Assembly: GCA_000681355.2 (NCBI GenBank)
Contig: JJNX02000001.1
Coordinates: forward strand, 1 to 64,000
DNA length: 64,000 bases
DNA from: Peptococcaceae bacterium SCADC1_2_3
GTDB taxonomy: Bacteria > Bacillota > Desulfotomaculia > Desulfotomaculales > Nap2-2B
Direction of reading: 5' to 3'
Shown here: piece by piece, positions 35,142 through 46,111 of the stretch
Position numbering within the stretch: position 1 is the stretch's first letter
Layout of the letters: each line of letters starts with the position of its first letter
Position numbers and translations under genes: made by a program
Notes under the pieces: model-generated
Told to the model about the DNA's origin: nothing
The model's database searches: none
What the model saw: the letters and a program-made list of their open reading frames with translations, nothing else

Positions 35142-35173
35142 GGGGACACTCAACTATGGGGTTGAGTGTCCCC
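35142..35173. repeat. Inverted repeat between etfA and the EMO gene
   Basis: GGGGACACTCAAC (35142-35154) and GTTGAGTGTCCCC (35161-35173) are perfect 13-bp arms with a six-base loop. The hairpin lies in the 70-base gap between etfA and the EMO gene. No proper T-run follows on the minus strand, so it may be an mRNA processing or stabilising element or a REP-like unit. Confidence 0.8.
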
Positions 35174-35184
35174 TTGTTTAAAGT

Positions 35185-36165
35185 TTAAGCCTTTAGCTTT
35201 TTAATTTCTTGAGTTAACACTGGTAAAACCTCAAATAGATCACCAACAACCCCATAATCAGAGCTCTTGAAGATATTGGCTTCAGTATCTTTGTTTACAG
35301 CTACAATAACTTTAGAGGAACTCATCCCTGCCAAGTGCTGAATAGCTCCAGAGATACCGGCCGCAATATAAAGATTAGGGGAAACAGTTTTACCTGTTTG
35401 TCCTACCTGCATGCTTAATGGTACCCAACCAGCATCAACGGCCGCGCGGGATGCACCTACGGCTGCTCCTAAAACATCGGCTAAATCTTCCAAAAGCTTG
35501 TAATTCTCCGGTCCCTTCATTCCCCGTCCACCAGAAACAATAACGTCAGCCTCCGTAAGTTCGGGACGGGCACTTACCTGCCGGATAACATCTTTCACTG
35601 TTATACGGATGCTACCCACATTAGCCGGGACATTAATTACCTCAGCACTTTTTCCGGCTTGCGGTTCGTCTACCGGTAAAACATTAGGCCGGATAGTAGC
35701 CATAACCGGTCGTGCTTCAGGAATCGTTGCGGTAATCACTGCTTTGCCGGCGTATATAGGCCTGGTAAATACTATCTGGCCATTTTCTACCGCCACATTT
35801 ATACAATCAGTTAATAAGCCGGTGCCTAGTCTTTGCGCTACCTGAGCCGCCAGATCCCGGCCGGTAATAGAACAACCCAGTAAAAAAGCCGTTGGTTCGT
35901 TTTGTTTAACCAGATCAGCAACCACATTTGTATAGGCGTCGATAGTATAATTTTCCAAGGCGTCATTTTCAATCACGTATACTTTATCTGCCCCGTATTC
36001 ACCTAAAATACCGGCTAGCGAGCTTACGCCTTTACCTACCAGGACAGCACTCACCTCTTCGCCTAATTGACTGGCAATTTTTTTCCCTGCGCTTAACAAT
36101 TCGTAAGTTACTTTTTTAATTTTTCCATCCCGTTGTTCCGCAAAAACTAATATTCCTTTGGCCAT
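35185..36165 (-). CDS. etfA: Electron transfer flavoprotein alpha subunit
   Basis: This 326-residue protein matches EtfA. The C-terminal FAD-binding domain has [35 protein letters not shown] and [12 protein letters not shown]. It pairs with EtfB, encoded 12 bases upstream, to accept electrons from acyl-CoA dehydrogenase. Nothing in the N terminus indicates an added ferredoxin domain, so it is the plain form. Whether the pair bifurcates electrons cannot be told from these motifs alone. Confidence 0.95.
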   Translation of the reverse strand: MAKGILVFAEQRDGKIKKVTYELLSAGKKIASQLGEEVSAVLVGKGVSSLAGILGEYGADKVYVIENDALENYTIDAYTNVVADLVKQNEPTAFLLGCSITGRDLAAQVAQRLGTGLLTDCINVAVENGQIVFTRPIYAGKAVITATIPEARPVMATIRPNVLPVDEPQAGKSAEVINVPANVGSIRITVKDVIRQVSARPELTEADVIVSGGRGMKGPENYKLLEDLADVLGAAVGASRAAVDAGWVPLSMQVGQTGKTVSPNLYIAAGISGAIQHLAGMSSSKVIVAVNKDTEANIFKSSDYGVVGDLFEVLPVLTQEIKKLKA

Positions 36166-36177
36166 AATTTTCCCTCC

Positions 36178-36951
36178 TTAGATGATTTTTGCTTCTTCAC
36201 GTAATGCCTTGGCTAAAGCTGCCGCGGCTTCAGCCGGTTCGCCAGGAATAATCTTTCCGGCCGCGCGTGCCGGAGGTAAAGAGTAATTTAATACTTTTAC
36301 TTTTGCCGCTACCTGACTTGCATCCAGACCCAAGTCACCAAGCCCTATCTTTTTTAAAGGTTTTTTCTTAGCCTGCATTATCCCTTTCATTGAAGGATAG
36401 CGCGGCTCATTTAAACCTTTTTGGGCTGTAATTACAACCGGCAAAGGCACTTCCATTACGGCACTGCCACCTTCAATGTCAGACGTAGCTACCGCCTTAC
36501 CCCCGTCTACCTCTAACTTGGTTACCATATTTACCACCGGAAGATTAAGAATTTCCGCTACCCGTCCGGCTACCTGGGCTGAACCATCATCAATAGCCCG
36601 AAAGCCGCCTATAATAAGATCATATTCCAGGCCGCTAACTGCTTTAGCTAAAATTGTGGCGGTGGTATATTCGTCAATATCTTCTGTCCCAGGGTTAACT
36701 AAAATGCTCTGATCAGCGCCCATGGCTAGAGCTTGCCGTACGGCTTCTGTTGCTTCATCGGGTCCCACCGTAACCACGGTAACCTCTCCGCCATGTTTTT
36801 CTTTAAGCTTAAGAGCTTCTTCTACGGCGTATTCATCATAAGGGTTCATAATCAAACTAATTCCCTGCCGGCTAATCTTACCCCCCCCTAGGACAACTTT
36901 TGCCTCCGAGTCAAAGGTTTGTTTTACTAAGGCGACAATTTTCATGCTCAT
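36178..36951 (-). CDS. etfB: Electron transfer flavoprotein beta subunit
   Basis: This 257-residue protein has the EtfB start MKIVALVKQTFDSEAKV, NPYDEYAVEEALKLK and the AMP/FAD-binding VVTVGPDEATEAVRQALAMG. The second signature region includes VVITAQKGLNEPRYPSMKGI. It forms the heterodimer with EtfA and lies 28 bases after the acyl-CoA dehydrogenase gene in the same operon. GAGGATGAG precedes the start; the initiating codon may be either of two close ATGs. Confidence 0.95.
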   Translation of the reverse strand: MSMKIVALVKQTFDSEAKVVLGGGKISRQGISLIMNPYDEYAVEEALKLKEKHGGEVTVVTVGPDEATEAVRQALAMGADQSILVNPGTEDIDEYTTATILAKAVSGLEYDLIIGGFRAIDDGSAQVAGRVAEILNLPVVNMVTKLEVDGGKAVATSDIEGGSAVMEVPLPVVITAQKGLNEPRYPSMKGIMQAKKKPLKKIGLGDLGLDASQVAAKVKVLNYSLPPARAAGKIIPGEPAEAAAALAKALREEAKII

Positions 36952-36979
36952 CCTCCTTGTATTATTAATTAATTATTAA

Positions 36980-38119
36980 TTACCTTAGAATACTATTGGC
37001 AATAACAATCCGCTGTACTTCACTGGTACCTTCGTAAATCTCCGTAATTTTAGCGTCTCTCATCATTCGTTCTACCGGATACTCCCGGCTATATCCGTAA
37101 CCGCCAAATATTTGCACCGCCTTGACGGTAACCCACATTGAACACTCGGCCGCGTAAAGCTTGGCCATAGCCGATTCCTCTGTATGAGGTTGCCCTGCAT
37201 CCCTTAAATAAGCAGAATGAAGGGTTAGCAGGCGGGCAGCTTCAATGCGGGTATGCATATCAGCCAACATCCATTGGATCCCCTGGTTGGCCGAAATTGG
37301 CCGGCCAAATTGCTCCCGTATCTTACTGTATGCCAGTGCCTGTTCATAAGCTCCCTGCGCAATGCCAACTGCTTGGGCCGCAATACTAATTCTGCCTCCA
37401 TCTAGAATAGCCATAGCAATTTTAAAACCTTCACCATCTGAACCCAGCATATTTTCTTTAGGGACACGACAATTTTCAAAAACAAGCTCATATGTATAAG
37501 AAGCACGAATACCCAATTTGTGCTCTTTTTTTCCAAAAGTAAAACCAGGGGTATCTTTTTCTACTACAAAAGCAGCTGTGCCGCGGTGTTTTTTTGCTTT
37601 ATCCGTACTAACTATGATCACATAAATATCGCCTTTACCGCCATTAGTAATAAAAGCCTTGGTACCATTTAAAATATAGTCGTTACCATCGGGTACCGCT
37701 GATAATTTAACAGCGCCTGCATCTGAACCGGCAGAAGGCTCGGTTAGACCTAAAGCCCCAAGCTTTTTTCCTTCGGCCAGGGGCACCAAAAACCTTTGTT
37801 TTTGTTCTTCATTTCCAAAGGCATAAATGGGCCAACTGCAAAGGGAAGTATGGGCAGCAATTACTACGCTGGAAGAAGCGTCAACCCGGGCTAATTCCTC
37901 GGTAGCAAGGGCATAGCTTATGTAATCCATTTCCGCCCCGCCATATTTTTCAGGGAAAACAATCCCCGTTAGCCCCATTTCCGCCATCTTGTCCCATAAT
38001 GACCAATCATAATCTTCTTTTTCATCCATTTCCGCTGCTTTGGGGCCTATTTCATTTTCAGCAAAGTCCCGGACTGTTTTACGGAGTAATTCTTGCTCCT
38101 CGGTGAGCTTAAAATTCAC
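36980..38119 (-). CDS. Short-chain acyl-CoA (butyryl-CoA) dehydrogenase
   Basis: This 379-residue enzyme has the family motifs GALGLTEPSAGSDAG, ITNGGKGDIYVI, the FAD-binding YSKIREQFGRPIS and the C-terminal QIFGGYGYSREYPVERMMRD with EIYEGTSEVQR, where the Glu is the catalytic base. It inserts or reduces the 2,3-double bond of butyryl-CoA or similar acyl-CoA. It heads the operon with etfB and etfA, a classical clostridial arrangement. Chain-length preference cannot be decided from sequence. Confidence 0.92.
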   Translation of the reverse strand: MNFKLTEEQELLRKTVRDFAENEIGPKAAEMDEKEDYDWSLWDKMAEMGLTGIVFPEKYGGAEMDYISYALATEELARVDASSSVVIAAHTSLCSWPIYAFGNEEQKQRFLVPLAEGKKLGALGLTEPSAGSDAGAVKLSAVPDGNDYILNGTKAFITNGGKGDIYVIIVSTDKAKKHRGTAAFVVEKDTPGFTFGKKEHKLGIRASYTYELVFENCRVPKENMLGSDGEGFKIAMAILDGGRISIAAQAVGIAQGAYEQALAYSKIREQFGRPISANQGIQWMLADMHTRIEAARLLTLHSAYLRDAGQPHTEESAMAKLYAAECSMWVTVKAVQIFGGYGYSREYPVERMMRDAKITEIYEGTSEVQRIVIANSILR

Positions 38120-38362
38120 TAATTCATCCTCCTTGTTTTTAATTTTTTACTTCTAGTAAAGTAACCCAAATTAGTAGCTTAGACTTATCACCTTCTTTAA
38201 ATTATTTTAATAAAGACTACCTCTATCTAAGGTTAAAAAAAAGGTAAATTATTTAACTTAAATTTTGTTAGTTATATTCGACATAGAAGATAAAAAACCC
38301 TGCTATGTTTAAAAAGATTATTAAAAACTTTTTAAAAAAATTATAAGACTCCCTTAGTTATT

Positions 38363-39856
38363 TTAAATGGTTTCGGCGAGCTTTTTATTCCTTGATAGGG
38401 CATCCTGATACAATTGAAGATATTCAACTGCGGAACGCGCCCAGGAAAAATCTAACTCCAGGGCTGTCTTAGATAATTTTTGCCATTGAGCATAATTTTC
38501 CCGGTACATTTTTAAAGCCCGCTCAATTACAAAATAAAAGGCTTTTGAGTTATACTCGGTAAATGTAAAACCATTTCCTGAACCGGTAAGAGGATTATAG
38601 TTATTAACCGTATCAGTCAGACCACCGGTAGCCCGGACTACAGGTATAGTTCCGTAACGCATGGCAATCAATTGGCCTAAACCGCAGGGTTCATATTTAG
38701 AAGGCATTAAAAATATATCGGCTCCCGCATAAATACGTTGGGCTAATATAGCGTTAAAGCCAATATAAACCCCTAATTTTTCCGGAAAACGATTTTTTAA
38801 TTCTTTAAATAAATCCTCGTAGTAACGTTCCCCGCTCCCTAAAATTAATAATTGAACCTCTAATTCCATTAGTTTTTCTATAACCCCGGCAATTAAATCC
38901 AACCCTTTCTGGTCCACCAGTCGTGAAATTATACTCAGTATGGGTACGTCTTTTACCGGCAAATTAAATTCCTTTTGAAGGTAATACTTATTTTCTTTTT
39001 TATTTTCAAAATTATTTTGGTCGTAATTCCGGTAAATACGAGGGTCCGTTTTAGGATTAAATTCATGATAATTAATGCCGTTAACAATACCGTATAAATC
39101 ACGAGAGCGCTTACGCAAAAGACCATCCAGCCGTTCCCCTGTTTCGGGCTGCTGAATTTCTGCCGCGTAAGTTTTACTTACCGTATTTATTACGTCTGCA
39201 AAAAGAATTCCGGCCTTAATATAGCTGACGGTACCGTAAAACTCAAGTAAATCCGGGGTAAAATAACTATCGTTAGCTCCCAATAAAGATAAAGTTTCTT
39301 TAGGAAAATTACCTTGGTATTGCAAGTTATGAATAGTAAATAAGGTAACTATTTTACGGTAAAAAGGGTGATGGAAAAGGTACGTTTTTAAAAAAAGAGG
39401 GATGGGGCCGGTTTGCCAGTCGTTGCAATGAATAATATCCGGTTGCCAGTTTAACTTGGGTAACATTTCTAGTGCAGCGCGACAGAAAAAAGCAAAACGG
39501 GCGGCCTCATCAGCAAACATATACATTCCGTCACGGTAAAAATAATAATGGTTGTCTACCAGGTACACTGGGATAAAACGGTGCTCACCATTATACTTTG
39601 CCTCAATGGCAGCTTCCCGTACAATTGCTGATTCTGTCCGGGTAATCATGTTTACCGGAAAGTCAATTAAATACTTGGCCCCTTCGATACCTTTATAATG
39701 GGGTAAGGTTATCCTTACGTCATTACCCGAATGATTATTACTTACGGTAGCCAAAGCCTTAGGAAGAGAACCGGCTACATCGGCCAGTCCTCCTGTTTTG
39801 GCAAAAGGCACTGCTTCAGAAGCCACAAATAAAATTTTTAAAGGCCGGTCAAACAT
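38363..39856 (-). CDS. glgA: Glycogen (starch) synthase, GT5
   Basis: This 497-residue glycosyltransferase has the ADP-glucose-binding FAKTGGLADVAGSLPKAL, HCNDWQTGPIPLFLK, VNGINYHEFNPKTD, SRLVDQKGLDLIAGV and PSKYEPCGLGQLIAMRYG with the conserved Glu and Cys, followed by ATGGLTDTV. It elongates alpha-1,4-glucan from ADP-glucose. The usual glgC, glgD and glgB genes are not adjacent, so it is isolated here. Length and motifs are standard. Confidence 0.93.
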   Translation of the reverse strand: MFDRPLKILFVASEAVPFAKTGGLADVAGSLPKALATVSNNHSGNDVRITLPHYKGIEGAKYLIDFPVNMITRTESAIVREAAIEAKYNGEHRFIPVYLVDNHYYFYRDGMYMFADEAARFAFFCRAALEMLPKLNWQPDIIHCNDWQTGPIPLFLKTYLFHHPFYRKIVTLFTIHNLQYQGNFPKETLSLLGANDSYFTPDLLEFYGTVSYIKAGILFADVINTVSKTYAAEIQQPETGERLDGLLRKRSRDLYGIVNGINYHEFNPKTDPRIYRNYDQNNFENKKENKYYLQKEFNLPVKDVPILSIISRLVDQKGLDLIAGVIEKLMELEVQLLILGSGERYYEDLFKELKNRFPEKLGVYIGFNAILAQRIYAGADIFLMPSKYEPCGLGQLIAMRYGTIPVVRATGGLTDTVNNYNPLTGSGNGFTFTEYNSKAFYFVIERALKMYRENYAQWQKLSKTALELDFSWARSAVEYLQLYQDALSRNKKLAETI

Positions 39857-40030
39857 ATTCTTATCCCCCTTTTATATTTTTAATCAAGCTAAAGCCCTTA
39901 AGGTAAAGTTACCGCAAAATAATCTTTTTTATGCAAATCTGACTAATTTCAAGATAATATTTTTAATCTAAGCAGGAAAATGTCAACGAAGGGCGAAAAT
40001 TGATACAAAAGGGGAGAAGGAAGTTAATTT

Positions 40031-40708
40031 ATGTTAACTAAAGAAATAGTTAGTATTAAGGGTACTCGCGAGGGATTGGTTATAGTTTTTGATCCCAACT
40101 ATGAATTTGAGGAAATAAAAAAAAGCTTACGAAATAAAATGGAAGCAGCCAACAATTTTTTTAAGGGGGCAAAATTTACCTTTGGGCGGGCAGTTCAAGC
40201 TATTTCCAGTCAGCAGCGTTTAGAAATTGAAAATATTTGCCAACAGTACGGTTTGGTTCCCTTCCCTAAAGCCTCTTCCTTGGCCTTTGAAGGAAAAAAT
40301 ATTAAACTTTTTTTAAAAGATCCGGTATTAAACAATGGTCTATCAGAGCAAGCCTGGCTGGTGCCGTGCCCGTTGCGTTCAGGACAAGAGATAAACTGCC
40401 CTGGTCACTTAGTTGTAATCGGTGATGTTCACTCTGGGGCAAAAGTTGCGGCGGCAGGAAATGTAGTGGTTATGGGCACCTGTGCCGGTACTGTCTGCGC
40501 CGGGGAAAAAAATAATTACCAGGCCGTTATTATAGCCCTGAGTATTGATAAAAAAAGTTGTCTTGTTATTGCCGGGGTAAATGCCGAGCCTGGGGTTAAT
40601 TCCAATAGTCTAAAAAAACAAGCCCAAATCGCCTTTTTAGAAGGTCAAAAAATAGCTATTGAACCTTATCCTAAAAATAAGTTAATATTTGTCGAAACCA
40701 CAGAATAG
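40031..40708 (+). CDS. minC: Septum site-determining protein MinC
   Basis: This 225-residue protein has a MinC-type N-terminal domain and a C-terminal beta-helix: the segment HLVVIGDVHSGAKVAAAGNV followed by VVMGTCAGTVCAG is the MinC_C repeat. MinC blocks FtsZ at the poles, partnered by MinD. Neither minD nor minE is adjacent, unlike the usual minCD order. AGGGGAGAAGGAAG precedes the ATG. A terminator overlaps the stop, so it is monocistronic. Confidence 0.87.
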   Translation: MLTKEIVSIKGTREGLVIVFDPNYEFEEIKKSLRNKMEAANNFFKGAKFTFGRAVQAISSQQRLEIENICQQYGLVPFPKASSLAFEGKNIKLFLKDPVLNNGLSEQAWLVPCPLRSGQEINCPGHLVVIGDVHSGAKVAAAGNVVVMGTCAGTVCAGEKNNYQAVIIALSIDKKSCLVIAGVNAEPGVNSNSLKKQAQIAFLEGQKIAIEPYPKNKLIFVETTE

Positions 40709-40718
40709 TGGTTTTTTT
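40695..40718 (+). terminator. Rho-independent terminator of minC
   Basis: AACCAC (40696-40701) pairs with GTGGTT (40708-40713), followed by a T-run. The minC stop codon lies in the loop and stem. The stem is short (six pairs), so efficiency may be moderate. Confidence 0.65.
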
Positions 40719-40788
40719 AATTGATTTTTTAAGTATAAAATAATATAATTTTCTATAAATATGAAATTCATTAAAGGGGTGATTTTAA

Positions 40789-42486
40789 GTGAGCGGCTTG
40801 AAAGTGGAGGATTTGATTCTGGCCGGCGACGAAAAGCTTGCCGAAATTAAAGCAAACCAGGAAAAATGGTTAGAAGAGCGCCAAAAAATAAAAGACCGGC
40901 CGGATAAATTTGAAACAGTTTCCGGTATGTCTGTTAATGATCTTTATACTCCTTTAGATCTTAAAGATTTTGATTACCAAAAAGATTTAGGTTTTCCAGG
41001 TCAATATCCTTATACCCGGGGAGTACAACCCAATATGTACCGGGGACGTTTATGGACTATGCGTCAGTTTGCCGGTTTTGGAACAGCCAAAGATTCGAAT
41101 CAACGTTATAAATATCTTTTAGCCAAAGGGCAAACGGGGCTCAGTGTTGCTTTCGACATGCCTACAATTATGGGTTATGATAGCGACCACCCGCGTTCCC
41201 TGGGAGAAGTTGGACGGGTAGGGGTGGCCATTGATTCTCTCCAGGACATGGAGACTCTTTTTAGCGGTATTCCTTTGGATAAAATCAGCACTTCCATGAC
41301 TATTAATGCCCCGGCGGCTATTTTATGGGCCATGTACATTGCCACCGGAGAAAAACAAGGGGTTCGTTCGGAGCAACTTACCGGAACCATTCAAAATGAT
41401 CTTTTAAAAGAATACATCGCCCAAAAATCTTGGATTTTTCCTCCCGAACCTTCTTTACGAATTATTACTAACATTTTTGAATATGCCTGCCGGCATGTTC
41501 CCCTCTGGAACACCATTAGTATTAGTGGCTACCACATTCGGGAAGCAGGCTCCACCGCAGTGCAGGAATTGGCCTTTACTTTAGCTGATGGTTTTGCTTA
41601 TGTCGAAGCTGGTATTAAAGCAGGTTTGAACGTTGACGACTTTGCCCCCCGTTTATCCTTTTTCTTTAACGCCCACATGGATTTTTTTGAGGAGATAGCT
41701 AAATATAGAGCCGCCCGCCGGATTTGGGCCCGCCATATGAAAGAAAAACACGGAACCAAGAACCCGCGTTCCTTGATGCTGCGTTTTCACACCCAAACCG
41801 CCGGCTGCAGTCTTACCGCCCAACAACCCGAAAACAATATTATCCGTACGGCTTTCGAAGGCTTAAGTGCCGTCATGGGCGGAACGCAATCACTGCACAC
41901 TAACTCCATGGATGAAGTATTAGCCCTGCCTTCGGAAAAAGCCGTGGAAATTGCTTTACGCACCCAACAAATTATTGCTCATGAAACAGGAATAGCTAAC
42001 GTTATTGATCCTTTGGCCGGCTCCTATTTCGTGGAAGCTTTAACTAATAAAATGGAGGAAGAAGCGGAAAAATATTTTGCGGAAATTGAGCGGCGGGGCG
42101 GTGTTTTAGCCTGCATTGAACAGAATTTTTTCCAACAAGAAATTGCCGATGCTGCTTACAGTTACCAAAGAAATATTGACGCTAAGGACCGTATTATGGT
42201 AGGGGTTAATGAATTTGTTAATCCTGACGAAAAAATAGAAATGGACCTTTTAAAAATTGATCCCCAGGTGGAAAAAGAACAGGTAGCGCAGATCCAAAAA
42301 TTACGACGCGAAAGGGATAATCTTAAGGTTAACGAAACATTGGATGCCTTGCGCCGGGCTTTTCAGGACAGTGAGAACGTTATTCCTTACATTTTGGATT
42401 GCGTAAGAGCTTATGCTACGGAAGGCGAAATAATTCAGGTAGGACGGGAAGTTTTTGGTGAATACAGAGAAAAACCTGTTTTTTAA
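40789..42486 (+). CDS. Methylmalonyl-CoA mutase, large (catalytic) subunit
   Basis: The start is GTG 40789 with AAAGGGGTGA upstream. At 565 residues it is the TIM-barrel catalytic part without the B12 domain. It shows [15 protein letters not shown], where the Tyr and Arg contact substrate as in methylmalonyl-CoA mutase, [13 protein letters not shown], and [18 protein letters not shown]. These favour methylmalonyl-CoA over isobutyryl- or 2-hydroxyisobutyryl-CoA mutase. It interconverts methylmalonyl-CoA and succinyl-CoA and needs the separate cobalamin subunit encoded just downstream. No epimerase or meaB gene is adjacent. Confidence 0.9.
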   Translation: MSGLKVEDLILAGDEKLAEIKANQEKWLEERQKIKDRPDKFETVSGMSVNDLYTPLDLKDFDYQKDLGFPGQYPYTRGVQPNMYRGRLWTMRQFAGFGTAKDSNQRYKYLLAKGQTGLSVAFDMPTIMGYDSDHPRSLGEVGRVGVAIDSLQDMETLFSGIPLDKISTSMTINAPAAILWAMYIATGEKQGVRSEQLTGTIQNDLLKEYIAQKSWIFPPEPSLRIITNIFEYACRHVPLWNTISISGYHIREAGSTAVQELAFTLADGFAYVEAGIKAGLNVDDFAPRLSFFFNAHMDFFEEIAKYRAARRIWARHMKEKHGTKNPRSLMLRFHTQTAGCSLTAQQPENNIIRTAFEGLSAVMGGTQSLHTNSMDEVLALPSEKAVEIALRTQQIIAHETGIANVIDPLAGSYFVEALTNKMEEEAEKYFAEIERRGGVLACIEQNFFQQEIADAAYSYQRNIDAKDRIMVGVNEFVNPDEKIEMDLLKIDPQVEKEQVAQIQKLRRERDNLKVNETLDALRRAFQDSENVIPYILDCVRAYATEGEIIQVGREVFGEYREKPVF

Positions 42487-42515
42487 GTACAGAAGAAGAA
42501 AGGAAAGATATTTTA

Positions 42516-42920
42516 ATGGCTAAGGTTCGGGTATTAATGGCTAAGCCGGGCTTGGACGGTCACGACCGGGGCGTAAAAGTAGTGGCCCGTGCTTTAAGAG
42601 ATGCCGGGATGGAAGTAGTTTATACGGGCCTGCACCAAACCCCGGAAGAAATTGTTGAAGCGGCAATCCAGGAAGACGTAGATGTAGTTGGACTAAGTAT
42701 TCTTTCCGGAGCTCATATGACTATAATCCCGCGGGTTAACGAACTCCTTAAGGAAAATGGGGCCGCTGATATTGCAGTCATAGGAGGAGGGACCATACCG
42801 GAAGAAGATGTTTTGGCTTTAAAAGAAGGTGGTTGGGCAAAAGAAATATTTACCCCCGGTACACCTTTAGAAACTATTGTAGAATGGATTAATTCTCATT
42901 TAAAGACCGAAAATAATTAA
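42516..42920 (+). CDS. Methylmalonyl-CoA mutase, cobalamin-binding subunit
   Basis: This 134-residue protein has the B12-binding motif [11 protein letters not shown] (DxHxxG), followed by [10 protein letters not shown] and [11 protein letters not shown], the standard flavodoxin-like fold of the mutase C terminus. It lies 29 bases downstream of the catalytic subunit, AAAGGAAAG preceding the ATG, so the two are one split enzyme. The His of DxHxxG would replace dimethylbenzimidazole as cobalt ligand. Confidence 0.93.
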   Translation: MAKVRVLMAKPGLDGHDRGVKVVARALRDAGMEVVYTGLHQTPEEIVEAAIQEDVDVVGLSILSGAHMTIIPRVNELLKENGAADIAVIGGGTIPEEDVLALKEGGWAKEIFTPGTPLETIVEWINSHLKTENN

Positions 42921-44326
42921 GCGGTTTGTTTTAAATGCCGCTGGAAAAAGGAAAATATCATTAGAATAAGTTTAACTAAAGGATTTTTAAGCAGGGCTTT
43001 GTGTTTTTGATTTTCTTTTTTAAAAAAAGTTAATTCTTTTTGGATTAAAAGAAGGGAACGTTGCTGTTCCTGTTCTTTTTCTAAAACCTCCTTTAGCGAG
43101 TTATTTAAAAAATCAATTTCAGACTGGTACTGACGCTCTTGTTGAATTGTTTTTTCTTGAGATCGCTCCAGTTTTTGACGCAACTCAACAATTTCATTTT
43201 GCAATTCCGCAATACGGGTAGTATAATGCTCCTTTAAACTAGTCATTTCTATTTTATTCCTGCGCTCATTATCTTCCTTATCTTGAATTTTAGTAGCTAA
43301 TAAGGCTATATTACCTAAGCTATCCTTTAAGGCTTTCCGTAACTCTGTTCTTTCGTTTTCACCGGTACGGGTTCGTTCTACCCAAAGCCTGCACTGGCAA
43401 AGAATGCTGTTGGCTTTAGCTTCCAGTTTATTAATGTGCTCCCGGTAGCGAAATATTTCCTTTTTGCGCAAAGATAAAAGTAAATCTTTCTCAGCCATTT
43501 GAGTAACCAGGTATTCTTGCCGGTAATTATCTTCCGTCTTTTGGGCCAAAGCAGCAGCCACTTCCTGGTGGGATATATTTACCTCGTGAAGTTGTTTTTT
43601 CAGTAAAATTAATCTGTTTCGCCAGTACTCTCTTTCTTTATTACGGCGATCCCTTTGTTTTTTTAAAGCCCAAAGATAACGGTCAATCAGCCTTTCGTAA
43701 GCCACCCGGATGGCAGATTCATACACCCAAAGTTCTTGTTCTCTAAGTTCAAAGTAAGGGTACTTTTGCAATACCTCCTTTACGGCAGGTAAGTTTACCT
43801 TTCGCCAGGAATATATAAATTCAAAAATTTGGGGTAAGCTTAGACCCGCCGGATGCTTTTTTAAAGCATTAATTACTAGATGTTTTACCGAATAATTTGC
43901 GGCTTTCACAACCCATTGGGTAAGACCCCAATAATCATTATCCAACTGAATAAAACGACCATCAGAAATTAAACTTGCCTCTTCAGCCACTAAACGGCGT
44001 ATTTTTTTATTTTTATTTTTTCCGTTAAACTTATTGTTAAATATTTCTTTAATGTTTAAAGGTTGCCCGTGTTTTAAAAATAACGTATAAAAATCATCGT
44101 TGCAACGTAATCCCTCGGTATTAAGGTGCCACATATTTTCCGAAACCAGATAAAAACAAGGGTGCTGTTGCAAACAAAGGCCAATTCTTTCTTTAACCTG
44201 CGCTAAACTATAATCTTTTAACATTTTCTGATGAATATAGGGTGTTAATTCCGCTACCGTCATGCTCTCAAAAAAATATAAATTTTTTTTAAGTTCATCG
44301 GTTAAGGAAAACAGTTCTCCGTTCAC
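42917..44326 (-). CDS. Winged-helix plus coiled-coil protein, function unknown
   Basis: The 469-residue protein overlaps the 3' end of the mutase small-subunit gene by four bases, convergent. The first 215 or so residues appear to contain three repeated winged-helix units (for example [14 protein letters not shown] with [14 protein letters not shown], and [14 protein letters not shown] with [14 protein letters not shown]), similar in pattern to HARE-HTH domains. Residues 220-430 are a long charged coiled coil, and the tail [15 protein letters not shown] is hydrophobic, possibly a membrane anchor. I do not recognise a named family. A DNA- or membrane-linked scaffold is a guess. Confidence 0.55.
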   Translation of the reverse strand: MNGELFSLTDELKKNLYFFESMTVAELTPYIHQKMLKDYSLAQVKERIGLCLQQHPCFYLVSENMWHLNTEGLRCNDDFYTLFLKHGQPLNIKEIFNNKFNGKNKNKKIRRLVAEEASLISDGRFIQLDNDYWGLTQWVVKAANYSVKHLVINALKKHPAGLSLPQIFEFIYSWRKVNLPAVKEVLQKYPYFELREQELWVYESAIRVAYERLIDRYLWALKKQRDRRNKEREYWRNRLILLKKQLHEVNISHQEVAAALAQKTEDNYRQEYLVTQMAEKDLLLSLRKKEIFRYREHINKLEAKANSILCQCRLWVERTRTGENERTELRKALKDSLGNIALLATKIQDKEDNERRNKIEMTSLKEHYTTRIAELQNEIVELRQKLERSQEKTIQQERQYQSEIDFLNNSLKEVLEKEQEQQRSLLLIQKELTFFKKENQKHKALLKNPLVKLILMIFSFFQRHLKQTA

Positions 44327-44516
44327 TTTAAGTCTACCTTCCTTTTTATGGATTATATATTTAATTATTCACTGGAAATAACTGTTTTCCTTCTTGTATA
44401 GGTAAGAAAATTCCACAATATTCCTACACGCATCACCAATATTATGGCTAATATTACTGTATATAATTTTGGGCGACCAAATATACCAGAATATGTCAAT
44501 AAATTCTCCCGAAGAC

Positions 44517-44585
44517 AAGGGGTCGGTTCAAGCGTCCCCGAAACGGAGCGAAGGGCCGAAGGGAAGACGATGGAACCGTCCCCTT
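44517..44585. repeat. Imperfect hairpin upstream of guaB's 3' end
   Basis: AAGGGGTCGGTTC (44517-44529) and GAACCGTCCCCTT (44573-44585) pair with one mismatch across a GC-rich loop containing GAAACGGAGCGAAGGG. The hairpin lies in a 294-base gap between the coiled-coil gene and guaB that otherwise holds nothing recognisable; a plus-strand frame through it (44444-44686) is not credible. Confidence 0.6.
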
Positions 44586-44620
44586 GGCATAAAGGAGGTG
44601 AATTTACCTTCCTACGAAGG

Positions 44621-46111
<1,491 letters not shown>

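Noticed and set aside
40789-42486. Isobutyryl-CoA or 2-hydroxyisobutyryl-CoA mutase
   Set aside because: The YPYTRG substrate-contact segment is that of methylmalonyl-CoA mutase.
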